A DNA stretch of 64,000 nt from Notamacropus eugenii. Lineage: Eukaryota; Chordata; Mammalia; Diprotodontia; Macropodidae. Shown piece after piece: positions 1 to 13,992 of this stretch; the first letter of the stretch is position 1, and each line of letters opens with the position of its first letter. The stretch spans positions 93,334,741-93,398,740 of the forward strand of contig NC_092879.1 in assembly GCF_028372415.1 (NCBI RefSeq), in the 5' to 3' direction. Below the pieces are notes generated by a model that searched no databases, was not told the origin of the DNA, and saw only the letters and a program-made list of their open reading frames with translations. The translations under genes were made by a program, and so were the position numbers.

Positions 1-300
1 CAACAGAAATAGACAAGTCTAGACGACGTATGAGTTTGGGGGGAAAATACAGCGAGATGGGTTTCAGAAATGTTTAAGGCAACACCTTTAGGCTAGACAT
101 CCACATAGAGATATTCCACATTGCTAACTACCTACTCAACTGGAGGGCAGGAAAGAGATTGGGGTCAGATTTGTACATTTGGGAGTTGTCTTCATAGAGA
201 TGATAAATGAACCCATGGAAGCTGACAAAGTCACTAAAGAAGAGAGGCTAAAAAGAGATGAGGACGCGGGACAGAGCCTTGGAGGGGACTCCGACACTTA
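1..300 (-). mobile_element. L2 ORF2 relic
   Basis: Plus strand shows AGAGATGATAAATGAACCCA and GGACAGAGCCTTGGAGGGGA, the complement of the L2 reverse-transcriptase segment that includes the PQGS motif. It runs off the left edge. Confidence 0.7.
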
Positions 301-344
301 ACATGGCCTTTTTAATTATGTCACATTAGAAGACGTGAATCATT

Positions 345-475
345 TTAAAATTATTTTAATGTATTATTTCTTTTTAATATGTTTTCTTTTAAGTTGTGAG
401 TTCCAAATTCTTTCTCCCCCTCTGACTCCCTCCCCCCCCCCCCACTGAGAAGGCAAGAAATATGATGGATGATGT
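345..475 (-). mobile_element. possible short L1 3'UTR piece
   Basis: AT-rich sequence followed by AGTTCCAAATTCTTTCTCCC and a poly-C run resembles the complement of an L1 3'UTR tail. It is too short for certainty. Confidence 0.4.
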
Positions 476-1814
476 GAATAATAAAGAAAACAAGCACCCA
501 TGGTATGAGAGAAAAGGAAATGAATGGAAGTATTATTTTAATGGGGAAATATGAAAATAAATCTGTTCTAACAAGAATTCTATTATTCTAGTCACACCAC
601 GAACACTGTTCTCAAAGTGCGAACAGGAAGCTGTTTGCAAAGTACAAAGTTGGCAATTTGATTTGCTCACTTTCCCTAATATGAAAATAAGGAAAGAAAG
701 AGAAGTCTTTGGAACTAGGGGACCTGCTTCAAAAAGATATCCAAACTAGCAGTACAAAACTGATCCCGAGCATCTCTCCAGACACTTGGGATGTTTATAG
801 TCAGCTATTCAAACAGCTTTCCAAATCATCAAGCCTGCTCTTGGCCCAACCGTCGGCACTGGGCCTGTTCACGTTGATCATTACCAGTTCAGTTCCCTCT
901 CATCAGCCTGACCTCATACTTTCCCCGGATTCCGAAGCAAAGAGAACGCCATCAGGCCAAGAATAAACGCTTTCCTCGTGGACACAGATGTCAACTCCAT
1001 TTCTCAACCGCAGAAAAGAGGCCCAGTCTCTTCTGACTTGCCCAGGGTCACATATTTCAGCGGGGCAGAAATAGGCCTAGAAGCCAAGTCTTCTGTCTCC
1101 CATAAGAGATTTCAGCAATTACTAAAATAAAAATGATGGGAATTCTATTTCCACAGCTTCAAACATTAGCCAGAAACTATACACACTGAAAATTCAACAC
1201 GCACTGCCAATGAAGGTCAACACATGACTTCCCATGGTGACAAACTCAACATGTGAGAATTATGAATTGGAGGCAACCACTGATGGTCAATTGTGGTGTG
1301 AAGTGTGACAGCAGATGGACCCTGCCAGGCCCTGGCACTCTGGGCATGGCTGAATCGAATCTGCAGCACAGAAAATCTGCAAACCCCCCCATTAATTCTC
1401 AAGCGAACTTCTCTGGCATGAAAGGCCCATAATGGCTCAACATAATCGTCTTACTCGAACCCTAAGTTCAGTTCAGTTGAACTGAATTGAATTAGAAGAT
1501 CCTTGAGTATGTAGCAACCTTGACATGCTGCCAAAAACAAATAACAAGAAAACAACCAAATGTAAACATTCCTTTAACTCATCCCACCAGAGAAGTGATG
1601 TGTGAAATGTCAACCAAGCACTCCGAAGCTGAGGCAGAACTCAGGAGGGCAGAGCAAGGGCCAACCGCAAAGTTAGTCAAAGTCAACAGTGATTCTCTAG
1701 TTCTGGTTTCCCCATTTCTATTAGAGCCATTCTCTCAGTCACCCAGCCACAGAATCTTTTCTGACTCTTACCCTGATGCCACCCCCTACTCCCATCAGTC
1801 ATTGATTACTGTAT

Positions 1815-2110
1815 GCCAGGGGCTACACTAAGCCTGAGGAAACAAAAAAGGTAAAAGATATCCCTGCTCTCAAGGAACTCCCAGTTTAATGAAGGAAACA
1901 ACAGGCTAGCTACTACATACAAGATATAGACAGGATAAAGTGGAGATAATCATAGGGAAAAGGCACTGGTGTGAAGGGTGACACTTGAGGGAAGGTGGGG
2001 AAGTTAGGAGGCAGAGATGAGGAATGAATGAAGTATTTACTAAGTCCTCACTATGTGCAAAAAGAAAAGGCAGACAGTCCCTGCCCTCAAGGAGCTCCTA
2101 GTCTAATGGG
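1815..2110 (-). mobile_element. two tandem L2 3' ends
   Basis: CTCTCAAGGAACTCCCAGTT (1868-1887) and CTCAAGGAGCTCCTAGTCTA (2086-2105) are two copies of the same L2 3' segment. The second begins near 2021, within the reach of the first. Confidence 0.7.
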
Positions 2111-2589
2111 GGACATGACACATAGGGAAGGTTTCAGCTCCAAGTCAGGTGGAAGTCAGCTCCAAGTCATGGAGTACAACCATAAAACAGATTGTAATAT
2201 CACTATTCCTAGGGTTCTTGGATTCAGGGTCCTAGGCTATCCCCACAGGTGTCTGAGGGAAGATAGTGGTCCAAGTAGTAGCAGCCTGACATGCCCGGCA
2301 CATGCTGCCTCTTGTCTCTACTTTTGGGTGCCTGACTGCTTCAGCCAGGCTGGCTTGCCTGCCCTTGCGGATGGCAGTCAATTGGCAGTTGGTGGGGATG
2401 GCTGGGCCTTTCTCCACTGGAGATGATGGCTATGAGGGCCAGGCTGGCAGCATTACCTGGGAGACGCTGCCACTTTCAAGGCTCCTGTGCCTATCTCCCT
2501 GTTGGCTGGTCAGCAGTGGTTGCTGAGGAAGGTGGACCTCTTCTCCACAATGATGGTTGGAGAGGGGCTGGGATAGGAGAGGATCCCCC

Positions 2590-2875
2590 TTGTTCCCATC
2601 ATCAACTCCATCTCTTGGAATCTCTGATTTCCTACGAGACTCAGCTCAAGCTATCCTTTCCTGGCACCTCCAGCAGCTCAGTCCTTCCCTCCGATAGCTG
2701 CTTTCTATTTTTGCTATCATTTCTATGTGTACTTATTTATCTTCATGTTGTCTCCCCAATAGAAAGTGAGCTCCTTGAGGACTGGAGCTGCCGCCCTTCC
2801 TAGCATCTAGCAGAAAGTCTGACCCACAGTAAGCACTTCAGAAATGCTTGTCAATTGCTCAATTAATTGCTCAAT
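2590..2875 (+). mobile_element. L2 3' end
   Basis: Typical end: GAAAGTGAGCTCCTTGAGGA, then AGTAAGCACTTCAGAAATGC. Confidence 0.8.
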
Positions 2876-3599
2876 CAACTCCCTCCACATAGAAAGGTCT
2901 ACTCCCTCTTCTCTACCAAAATCCCATTCTTTAAGACCAGCTAGTGGAAGGTATTTCTCCCTCCTCACAATTCTTGGACTATACCTCCACTAGGCACTGC
3001 CATTCTATTCTCTGTTACAGTTACCTAGGCATAAGTGTTATTGATTCTACTGAACTGTACACTCCTTGAAGGTAGGAATCCTTGAGTAGCTTTCTGTCTT
3101 CTCTGAGCACCTTGAATTCAAGGGGACCTGGGGCCGATCTGACGGCACTGGGTTCTGCATGGAGAATTGGTCCCTTTAAACACTACAAGCCCTGCCTAGG
3201 ACTAGAAGCTCTCAGTCAGCTCCACCACCTGGTTCCCACATTCGGAGATGTGAACAAGCCCATCGGGGCACGGTTTGGGGCAGGAAGGAGAACGCCGATG
3301 ATGGCCCACTTTTCTGCCTGTTGACAGACCATGTCTTTGTAGCTCTCCTGATAGCTGCTGCTCCCCAGAAGCCCCTTCTGGTGCTTTGGGCACCTCAAGC
3401 TGCTGCCCTGGCTGAGAATGGCCTTGCTAAATCTCAGGATCTTGGCTCTCACAAGCTGCTCTAATGGAGTGCTGGCTTGAACTCCCTGTTCTGTCCCAAT
3501 TGCTGCCTAAAAACCTGCCTGGTTTTCTGTCACTGCTTCACATCTGGATCTTTAGCTTCCTCTATTCCTGGGGTCCAGACTGTGCTAACTCATTCCCTC

Positions 3600-4000
3600 A
3601 TTCCTCATCTGTCTCCCCAATCCATCACTGTCTACAATTTGGCTGCCTCTGGTGCCTGGAATGTACTCCCGCCTTCCTTCTCTCCCTCACAGAGGCCTGA
3701 ACTTCCTTAAAAACTCAGCTCAGGTGAGGGAAGAGGGGGTGAGACTGACTACAAAAGGAGGTCCTTTTCTGATCCTCTCCCTCTCCACCCAGTTACTAAT
3801 GTCCTCCACCTGGGAAATTCTTTTCTATCTACTTACATGCCATTTGTATTTAAATTTCTATGTCCATCTACAGATTATTTAGAATTAAGAAAACTAAGAA
3901 CCCAACAGAACCAAGCTCCTTAAAAGTAGAGACTCTCGGTTTTTGTCTGCTTCCCAGTGGCTGGCACGGGGCCTGGCACAAAGCAGGTGCCCACTAAATA
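3600..4000 (+). mobile_element. L2 3' end, diverged
   Basis: Shows the TGCCTGGAATGTACTCCCGC and AAGCTCCTTAAAAGTAGAGA segments and the GGCCTGGCACAAAGCAGGTG end. Confidence 0.7.
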
Positions 4001-5044
4001 GCAGAATGCCCAGGAGTAATGTTTTTATTCCACAAAGGGTTAATTGAAGTCCCTGCCACTCGCATAACACCGTGCTTATCAATCAGCTGTGGTGCACCAG
4101 TAAGAGGTCTATGTTGAAGGCACCCTTTCTGGTGTCCCAGACCCCTTTAGCAGGTAGGCAGCCTGCCTTCTCCCCTTCTCAGAGTCAGGTTTTTAAATCA
4201 CCGAAAGGAATGTGAAATTTCAGTTGGAGATAGTGAAAATAAAGATGCAATTGTTTTCCCCATCCCAGTCCACAGACCTTCTGAAATCTATCTACTTAGC
4301 CTTTGGAGGTTCATGAAGCCCAGGTCAGGAACCCCTGCTCCAAGGGGTGGCAATGGCTGCAGAATGTCTATGCAGAATGTCTAGAAGGTGGACAGTGGCG
4401 GTTTAAAAAATGGGAAAAGTCTGCCAGTGAGACGACAGTTAGGAGTCCCTTCCAGGAAAACAAATCCTATTCTCTGCTGCCTAAAAACAGCTTAGAGAAG
4501 AAGTTTCTCTGGTTTCTGCTAACTGGAAGTCCCTAAAGAGAACCCACTCTGGCTTTGAGCCCCCCAAGGAGCCAGCTAATTATGGGCTGCTCTCAGGAAG
4601 GTGGCTTCCCGGTCCCTGAGGTAGTGTCACAGGGAACAATGCAATCCGAACCCAGAGATAGGAACCCGAAGAGGAGAAGGAGGCTTATCAGCTCTAAACA
4701 TTGAGTAAAGCTGTTTTGGCTGATAGGACTTTATTTTCTTGTGCAACTTCTCACTCAGTTCCAGAGCATTCTACATTTTCATCTGTGTTAAATACTCCCC
4801 CAAATTCCTCAATCAGGAGAGACAACCGTGCTTGACTTCAGTCCCTTCCTAAATACCAGGTTAATCATGGTTAATCATTCCAGGCAAAGTGGAGGAAACA
4901 AGGCAACGATTCTACAGCCCTTCTTACCTATCAGAGAGCAGGGATCCATCCAGAGATTTCACGGTGTCTGGGAACTTGAATGGAAGGGGGAAATCATCTT
5001 TATTTTCATTATCCTTTAACTAAAATCGAGTATTTCCTTAAATT

Positions 5045-5120
5045 ATTTTAAAAACATAATTCTGAGCAGAGGTCCATAGGCTTCACAAGACTTCCAAAGG
5101 GGTCCAGGACACAAAAGAGG
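5045..5120. repeat. unnamed repeat, copy 1
   Basis: ATAATTCTGAGCAGAGGTCC then AAAGGGGTCCAGGACACAAA. A related copy is at 46200-46360 (AAAAGGGGTCCATGACACCA). I cannot assign a family. Confidence 0.5.
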
Positions 5121-5264
5121 GGAAGGAGTCTTGTGTTAGAGGCTATCTTTATCAGAGAAATGATATGGAACCTGAGCAGTCTTGGAAAGGGACAGATTTC
5201 CACATTAGCCATCCTTCTCCCAAAATAAAAATGTGCTTGAGTGCAACACCTCTCTATCTGGAAG

Positions 5265-6060
5265 CGTATATAGCATGTTTCATTGTGAGCTCTCTGGAAT
5301 TATGGGTTGGTCATCGTATTGATCATAGTTCCTAAATCTTTTACTTGTTTATCTTTACAATATTATTATGATAGTACAAATCATTTTCCTGGTTCTGCTC
5401 ACTTCCCTTTGCATAAATTCATACAGTCTTGTCAGGTTTCTCTGAAATCATCCCCCTCATAATTTCTTGTAGAACAATGGCATTCTATCACATTCATATA
5501 TCATAACTCTTCATCCATTCCCCAACCCGCTCTGTTTCCAGTTCCTTGCCACCACAAAAAGAGCTGCTTTTCTTTTCATATATATGAGCCCTTTTCCTTT
5601 TAATCACTTTGGGGTACAGACATAGTAGAGATATCACTAGGTAAAAGGACATGCTGTTTATTAGCTTTGGGGCATAGCTCCAGATTGTTTTCCAGAATGG
5701 CTTAACCAGTTCACAGCTTCACCAATCAGTGCATTAAATACACCTGTTTTCCCACAACCCCTCCAGCATGTCATTTTCCCTTTTTTGTCAACTTAGACAA
5801 TCTAATAGGTGTGATACGGTACCCAAGAATTCTTTTATATTGCATTTCTCTAATTTTTAGGGAATTAGAGCATTTTTTAATATGATTATTGAAAGCTTAG
5901 CTTTCTTCCTCTGAAAATTACCTATTCATATCTTTTGATCCTTTATCAATCAGAGAATGGTTCTTATTCTTATAAATTTGGCTCAGTTCCCTATATAGCT
6001 TAGAAATGAGACCTTTATCAAAGAATCTTGCTCAGCTAATAATCTTGTCCCCCAAATGAC
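5265..6060 (-). mobile_element. old L1 3' end
   Basis: Diverged relative of the L1 3' region seen at 21.4-22.5 kb: the same order of the CATTACATTCATATACCACA-like segment, the ACAATCTAATAGGTGTGAT-like segment and the gene-poor 3'UTR. It is heavily mutated with no open frame. Confidence 0.75.
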
Positions 6061-7599
6061 CTATGAAATAAGCCCCCTCCTAAGAACCACTTACTAACAG
6101 TAATTGATACACTTCTATTCCCTGGGACCACCACTGAATATTATACCTACAGTACAGTAGTTATGTAAATATACTCTTGTCTGTTTTATGATGCAGTCAT
6201 TAGATTCATGAAAATAATCGTGAATTAATGGTGAAACATACAGCTGTGTACTATACCCAGCACAAATCTAAGTGTTTTCAATATTCTGATCACAGCCTAG
6301 CTGCAGGGTACCGATAACATGTCAGCAAGGCTAGCCTGGGAAAATGAATTCTAAACAGAAAATCTGGCATGACATAATATTGCAGGTTTGGGGTTACAAT
6401 AAGGAAAATACCACACAGGAGGCAGTACACCACAGTGGAAAGAGCCCTGGACTCAGATAATAATAACGAATGATGCAAGTTTGTCTTTCTTTCCTTACAA
6501 TAACCCACTGGGATAGGTACTGAGAGTAGTATTGTCTCCATCTTAGAGTTACAGGAACAGGCACAGAGAAGCTGACTTGCCCAAGATTATGGAACTGGTG
6601 TTAGAGCTACAATTCAGACCAAAGCCTTTACTGTCTCCAAGTCCTATGTTCCTTCCAGTACAAGATGTCTCTCAAAATGTAATCTGTGGTCCATTACCAA
6701 AATTCTAAGCTCACAAAGACCAGGTTCAAACCAGCTTCTCGTGCAAATTTCTATGGCTTGTGCTCCTACCAAAGGTTTCTCCTGGGAACATCAGAATTTG
6801 GTTTGTGTCCCCCCCAAAACAGGGCTGTGGAAGACAAACAATAGTTCTTCAAAGTGTAGAGTAGTACCCTGGGTGAGACTCTTTCACAAAGAGAAAGAAC
6901 TCAAGGTTGCTACCTAAGTAATTCTTGCTTCCCTTTGCTAGGTGCAAAACACTACAGAAATGTGAGAGGTTATTAGTAGGAAATAGGGTTTTAGGTGCAA
7001 CCTAACTGAATTCCTGTAATTGCAAAGCAGTTTGGTATTCACTATAGTTCATCTGTTTATGGAAGATGGCTTTGTATTGAACGTCCCCTTCTAATTTAGT
7101 ATTACAAACTGGAACCCGATGACAAAAACCCAGAATTGGGGGACATGACTATGTAGTAACCAATCTGTAGCCCTTGTGACCCAGTTATCCCAAATAACTG
7201 CTATCATCAGTAAGGCAGATCATACTGCGGAGTTTATAATGATGTAATATTTGCAATTCTATTTTCCTATGGAAGTAGCATTACTGATTGGTTCTTGTGG
7301 CAAAACAGGCACCATGAGACAAAAAGACACTAGGTTCCCACACTGATCTCACAATGCATCAAAATCAAAGACATTTCCTTGACTCTTCTGAAATTTCGGC
7401 TTGAGCCTGGACTGAAGTGGAGCGGTCTGTATATTCTGAATGTTCCAATAACAAACTCTTTCAAACAAAGATCAACCCAAAATGGACGTATCAAGATGCA
7501 ATGAGGAAAAAAGTCCAGTTACTTTCAAATAAAGTGCTTAACCCTGTCTTGCACTTGGTAGGTACTTCATATGTATTTGTTGACTGACTGCAATTGTAT

Positions 7600-8000
7600 T
7601 ATTTAGAATCTTCAGCTTTCCTAACATTTACATGTGAATCACATTAATTTATTATTAATTGTCCCACCCCCAAGATCAAGAATTTTGAAATTTCATTCTC
7701 TACTTGCTACTATTTTGTTTCAATTTTTGCATCAATGTTCATTAAGAATAATGCTCTATAATTTTCTATCTCTGTTTTGTCCCTGGTTTAGGTATCAAAA
7801 CTATATTTGCATCACGGAATCTGGAAGGATCCCTTCTTTTCCTATTTTCGACAACAGTTCATGTAACAGTGGAATTAATCATCCTTTAAGTGTTTGATAG
7901 AATTCACTTGTAAATCCATCTGGTCTTGGAGTTTGTTTTTTTCCCTTTGGGAGTTAAGTTGTGGCCTGTTCAATTTCTTTTGATGATATTGGGTTATTTA
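7600..8000 (-). mobile_element. L1 ORF2 fragment
   Basis: The plus strand reads AATTCACTTGTAAATCCATC then TGGTCTTGG, the complement of the well-known L1 ORF2 region upstream of the YADD motif. It is an isolated internal fragment, unlinked to a 3' end. Confidence 0.65.
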
Positions 8001-8179
8001 AATAGAAATTCCATTCTCCAACAACTTCCTGCCGTACCACCAACACTAAACAAAGCGAAACTTCACATAATGACATGTCCCCAAAGCATTTCTCCACTCT
8101 AGGTTCACTTATCTCCAGATCCAGCATTGGTGCCATGGTCTGCCCCTTTAATGATTAACAAACTATTATTACCCTAAAA

Positions 8180-9545
8180 GCCCAAGTCATCTTCTCATCC
8201 TACTCCCATGGTATTGTCTTCAACTACTGACCCATGGATAAGTCTACCATCCAAATTCACTGCTTCTGTTTCAGTCTTCTTAAGATCATTTCACCAATTA
8301 CTAATTTATGATGCATAATTTAAACGGAAATCCTCCACTGCTGTATAATCTTTTTTCCTCATTTCATTTCCCACAGTATTTGTCTCAAACCTTTTCTCTT
8401 CTCTTCTGACCACAGATGACCTAGACTCCACGAGCTTCCTTAAACCATTCCTCAAAATTCAGCATCATTTCCAGGCCTCTTCACTAAGGCTAATCCTTCT
8501 GTCTGTGCTCTCCATCACTCTCTTTCGTCCTCCAGAGCTTTATTCCAGAAGTTATTCTGTCTCTCGAATGTATAATTCCCCCAATCCTTTAAAATACTTT
8601 GTAAGTATACTTTGTAATACTTTGTAGTCCCCTTTACCATATATAACCATCTGAATTCTCACTTTCACTGCTAAACATTATCTCCACTCATTCCCTCCTG
8701 CCGCAGATTCCCTGCAAATCTGGCTTCTCTGACCATTCTGCTGAAACTGCCCTCTTAAAGGGCATAAATGATCTCTTAATCATTAAATCCAAGCACCTTT
8801 TGTCAGCCCTCCCTTCCTTGTCCTCCGTATTGCTTGTAGAATTGTTGCCTACAGACTCTCCCCACCCTTGACTTTAGAGACCCTACAATTTCCTGATTCT
8901 CTTTTCTAACTCATCCGTCTCTGAAGACTAAATTCTAAAGGGGATTACTCATGACATCATAGATTCAGACTTGGAAGGGACATTAGAAATGATGTAGCCC
9001 TACTTCCTTATTGTACATGTGAGAATACTGAGGTTCAGAGGGAGGAAGTGGTTTGTCCTCTGGCATCTGAAGCTCTTCATAAATTGCCCCCTTTCTGTAC
9101 TTGCCATCTCCCGACACCTTACTCCTTGACAGGAATTCTCCAGCTACAGGATCCAGCTAGACTGGTCTCCTCAAACACAACACTCCACCACTTGTCTCAG
9201 GGGCGCCTTTGTATTCACTGTCCCCCACGCCTGGAATGATCTGCCTCCCTCTACCCCGCCCTTCCCACCTTCCTACTGGGTTATCTCAAGACAGCTCAAA
9301 TAGTAACTTTTGCAGGGAGGCTTGCTAGACCTCCCCCCTCCCCAAGATGCTAATGCATTCCCCTTTCAGATGACTGTGTTGTATTCTATATAGAACTTTT
9401 TTGTACCTAGTTATTTACATATTGTTTCCTTTATTAAACTGTATGATCACTGAGGGCAAGGAGTGGGGTGTTTTGGGGTTTTTTTGCCTTTCTTTGTATC
9501 CCTAGTGCTTGTCACAGTACTTAGCTTGCTTGTGGAGGTTGGATT
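8180..9545 (+). mobile_element. L2 relic, with a MIR-like insert at 8945-9045
   Basis: L2 ORF2-like sequence (AAATGATCTCTTAATCATTA, 8765-8790) continues to a typical 3' end (GTATGATCACTGAGGGCAAG near 9450). A minus-strand CORE-SINE piece interrupts it near 8945-9045. Confidence 0.75.
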
Positions 9546-10855
9546 CTTGGACAAGATCACTCAAGTTGCAATTTATGTTTGGGTTTAATCCCCCAACTAG
9601 ACTGTAAGCTCCACGGCACCAAGGACCTTATCTTCCGGAAACTTCCCCCCAGTATCTCGAACAGAGCTCTGTACAGAGCTAGTAAATAGTCAATGTGCTG
9701 AGAAGATGAATTCCTCTGCATTACTCAAACAAAACTTGGTCCTCTAAAAAAATCTGGATGATTATTTAATTATTTTCAAAACTCCAAAGTCTGACCAAGA
9801 ATGTTAATAGATTAACTTGCTACCTCTTAAGGCTGAAGGTCACTCGTTGGTGAAATCACAGTGGAGAAAAATTTGATAGCCCTATCTTGTTTCACGGGAA
9901 CCTTCTGACTGCTCGTAGGGGTTTCCCCAATGTTAGAGTTGCCTGGACAAAGTCGTTAGGTGTTTTGGCTGATGGTACTAAGGCCAAGGATACTATGAGT
10001 GCACATGTAGGACCGTCATGCAAGTGGTTTGCCTTCATATATTTAGCATCAGTTATGGAAAATAAGGGCCAGATTTGCCTTCCAATAGATTTGGAACAGG
10101 ACAGGAACTAAACAAAGTAAGCACAATATTTACAAACCCTTTAAAAAGATGTTAAAGAGCGGGCTGCAGCTCGAGTGAGGTGCTCTATTCAACTCTCAAG
10201 AGTCCAGCCAAGACAGAACAACATCTTTTCAAGTCTCTGGCTGTTGTTGCTGTCAGGGCTCAGATCTTTATCTCAAAGGTATACAACCAAGCTTTGATCT
10301 GCCTCCAGAACTCTCGCTAATGTCAACTTTTCCTTCTGTTTCTTGTGTGGGTTCCCGGACCGTCATGACAATTACCAGGCCAGGCCTGGGCGCGAGGATA
10401 GCTCCCTCTTTCACTGGCATCACAGGGGAGCAGGAGACAACAAACAAGCAGCCGGCCGGCTACTCGCCTGGCTTTCGAAGCCTGGAGCAGGAAGCCCGCG
10501 GGCAGCGCCCGGAACCCATGGAGCCGAGGGGAAGGTGGCACCGGCTGGGGGCGCGGCCAGAGGCCACCCCGAGCGGCCGCCTCCCCTGGGTCTCGCCCGG
10601 GCGGCTACGAGAGGAAGTCGCAGCGCTTCCTCTGTCACCGCGCCCAGCCAGGGGGGGTTGGGTGGGGCTCTTTTTGTGCGCCGCGGCGGTGCGGGACGCC
10701 TTGTGCGCGTGCGCGCGCCTCGCGCATCCTTCCTGCTACTGCCACGGGCACTGGCTCAGGTGCTGCCCCGAGGGAGAGGGAATGTAGCGGGCATTCCGAG
10801 GGGAAGGAGAGAGGACGGAAGAGGGGAGCGGCCCCGCCCCGCCCCCCAGCTGTCA

Positions 10856-11122
<267 letters not shown>

Positions 11123-11174
11123 TCAGCCCGAGCCTCCGCCGCCTCTGCCTCTGCCTCTGCCGCCGCCCTCCTCG

Positions 11175-11240
11175 CCCTCCTCCTCCTCCTCCTCCTCCTC
11201 CTCCTCCTCCTCCACCTCCTCCTCCTCCTCCTCCTCCTTC
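11175..11240 (-). repeat. (GGA)n purine tract in DOCK11 5' leader or promoter
   Basis: The plus strand shows about 21 CCT units with one CCA interruption near 11213. On the gene's strand this is GGA/GAG, about 125-190 bases upstream of the start codon. Runs of GGA can form stacked G-tetrads, and triplet arrays change length easily (known chemistry). Whether the tract lies in the mature 5'UTR or just upstream of the start site cannot be told from sequence alone. It is followed towards the gene by shorter GCAGAG and GGC repeats. Confidence 0.9.
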
Positions 11241-11689
11241 TCGCACGCGGGCCTCGCGCCTCCGGCCGGCTCCGCCTACTGCTCCTCCCTCCTTCCCCGC
11301 CTCCCTCCGCCCCCTCCCCGGTCTCCACCGCCCGGGACCTCGGGCTTGCGCCGGGGATCGAGGGTGTGCCCGGGAGGAGGAATAAGTGGGCGGGGGCGGG
11401 GGGGCAGGGTCACGAGGGAGGAGGCGGGGGCCGGGGAGGGGGAAGTGGTCCTGGGGAGGGCTCCTCCCGCAGCCCAGCTTGCTGGAGCTCCTGCGCCCAG
11501 GAGGGGAGACCAGGTGGCGAATTCGAGGAGACTGAGGAGCTACTCAGACCCCTGGAACTGCCGCCCGGTCTTGGGACGGGAGGCGACTCAAGATCCCATC
11601 CCTGAAGATCCGATCGGCTGGGTGGGGCCCCGCCCGCCACTTCCGGCCCCCTTCAGCCTCCTCGGCCCGGACGGTCCCAGGGCACAGGA

Positions 11690-12365
11690 GGTTGTTGGGG
11701 ACACTGAGACAGGCCAGACAGGGTGAGCTTTGACGCCCGAGATGCCAGGGACTGGAAGGCTGCATATAATAACCCCTTCCCCAAAGGCCCACCCACGCCC
11801 CTGATGGTTTCCCCTCTTTGATTAGTCTACCCTTTCCTCAGCCTCTAGGCTTTTTGACGCTTTCCTGGACATGAACAGAGATATCGGGGTCCTTCCCATG
11901 TATTTCCGTGCCCGGCCCTCACTCCCAGAATCACAGCTTCTTAAAATTGGAAAAGATGTTCGAAGCTATGTAGTCCAGTCCATACCTCAATACTGGTCCG
12001 TCCCCTCACCCCCACTGTAGCCTGCGTTTGGACAGCTCTCGTGCTAAGGAAATTCGTCCTGGTATCAGTTCTCAATTGGGCTTCACATCTTCTCCCCCTC
12101 GCCGCCCCCCCTCCCCATTACACCTAGGTCCAACTTCCGGGGGGACAAAGGGCACAAGACTGTTCTGTGAGATTAACCTTCAAATGCTTGTCAGTGCACC
12201 CAACCCCACTCTCCTCATCCCCAGGCTAAATACCCCCAGTTCCCTTAACGTTGGTATAAGAATAACTAGCCATTTAGAAGAATTTTTTCCATATATCCTT
12301 TGACTCCAAATCTAATATTAATCCATGAACCCCAGAGGATCACTGTCTTGCACATATCAGACACT
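11690..12365. other. upstream flank of DOCK11 promoter
   Basis: Mostly unique sequence beyond the CpG island. A CORE-SINE-like scrap sits near 11935-12000. No exon recognised on either strand. Confidence 0.5.
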
Positions 12366-12370
12366 GAATG

Positions 12371-12535
12371 TGTGTGTGTGTTCGTTCTTCGTTGCCGAAG
12401 AAGACCATGCCATCAGAGAAATGATGACACGACTTTCACTTGACTTTGTTTTAAGTGAGGGAGAGCTGTGCAAGGTCACCAGCCTCACTTCTCCTCCACA
12501 ACCATCGGAATCCAGTTCATCAGGATGACTGATTT
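12371..12535 (-). mobile_element. RTE-tailed SINE, 3' part only
   Basis: Same tail and body as the copy at 33122-33435 (TTGCCGAAGAAGACCATGCC on the plus strand), lacking the tRNA-like head. Confidence 0.8.
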
Positions 12536-12619
12536 TGGTGAGAAAAAGAAAAAGCACTGAACTTAGAAACTTGGATTCTACTTAGTCTAACTTGACCACT
12601 AAAAGCCAACATTAGTACA

Positions 12620-12840
12620 GAACCTTTTACAAACATTTTCTCATTTGCTTCTGACAATTACCCTGTGACAGAAATATATTAGGTATTATTATCCTTCTTT
12701 TATGCCTAAGGAAACTGAGGCACAGAAGTTAAATACTGTACTGGAGCCAGAGGATCTGGGTTCAAATTCGAACTGGTACTACCTGGCTGACTTTGGTCAC
12801 TTCTCTGGCCTCAGTTTCCTCAAATATAAAATGAGGAAGG
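12620..12840. mobile_element. MIR/CORE-SINE pieces
   Basis: A minus-strand MIR core (AAGGAAACTGAGGCACAGAA) is joined to a plus-strand CORE piece (GGCCTCAGTTTCCTCAAATA) with its tRNA-like part at 12745-12790. Confidence 0.65.
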
Positions 12841-13749
12841 TGAATTAAGTGACAGGGGAGTTCCCTTCCAAATCAAAACTCATGGTCCTAAGTGACCTGC
12901 CTAAAGTCTTTCTCCTGCCTCTTTCCATCAGACCAAACGACCTCTTACTTTCTGGGTATTGGTTTCCTTTTCTGTAAAAATAAAAGGGTTGAAATTGTTG
13001 GCATCTAAAGTCCCCAATTCCAGCTTTAACGAATCTATGGTTCACTGACTTCTATTAATACCCACTATTGAGAATGGCAGCAATGAGCAGTCAGTACAAT
13101 GCCTTAAGAAGGTCCTTCCAGCATCCTCACCATACAAGCAAACAAACACATGCAATCCCACAACAGAGGTGATCCCCCAACTCCCAACAGTGTAGTTTAA
13201 AGATAATTCTCATTGACCTTCACCTCCAGCAAGTCACAAATAAGAATTGAAGAGCCAGCCTCCAAAGACACTGGTCACTTTTCTTGATAAAGATGGCCCT
13301 TCTCAAGGGTTAGTGACTACTGTCTAAAATTGAATGATAAGAAAACCTTCCATGTACTTAGTAGAATTGTATACAGTGTTTTAAAATCTCTGAACAATTC
13401 AGTTCAATTAACAAAACATTTATATGTTACCCAGTAGAACAGATGCTTCTGAAAGGGAGAGGACCATCTTTTTGGTCTGGTCTCCCAAGCCTCCACAATG
13501 CCTCAAGCAGAACAAGCTGGAGTTCATCTTTAAACTCCTAAGCCAATGCTCTGGCCACCCACCACACTCTTTGGCCCCATGGGATTCCTCTCATGTTCAG
13601 TACCTTGCACAAAGGAGATATTCAGGAAATAATGATAGCTCATGTTGCTAATGCAATTGATGACTCACACATGCTTTCCTTACAACCACACAGTGAAAAA
13701 GGAAGGTTAAGCATTATCCCCATTTTATAGATAAGGAACTTGGCAACCC

Positions 13750-13985
13750 TATCATACCTTTTTTCCCCCTCACACTTGGAATGCTTTCCCTCCTTTTGGA
13801 AATCCTGCCTTCCTTCAAGGCCATTTCTAAAACTCTCAGCTGACAGTGTTGACATTCCCTCTTCAGATTATCACATATATGTGTGCCTGTATCCCTCCAG
13901 ACAATGAAAGCTTCTTGAAGGCAGGGTCTGCTTTTTGCTTTGACTTTGTATCCCTGGGACCCAGCACTGAGCCTTGCATGCAGGG
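13750..13985 (+). mobile_element. L2 3' end
   Basis: Shows ACTTGGAATGCTTTCCCTCC, then AATGAAAGCTTCTTGAAGGC. Joined on the right to an RTE-tailed SINE. Confidence 0.72.
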
Positions 13986-13992
13986 CCATTTC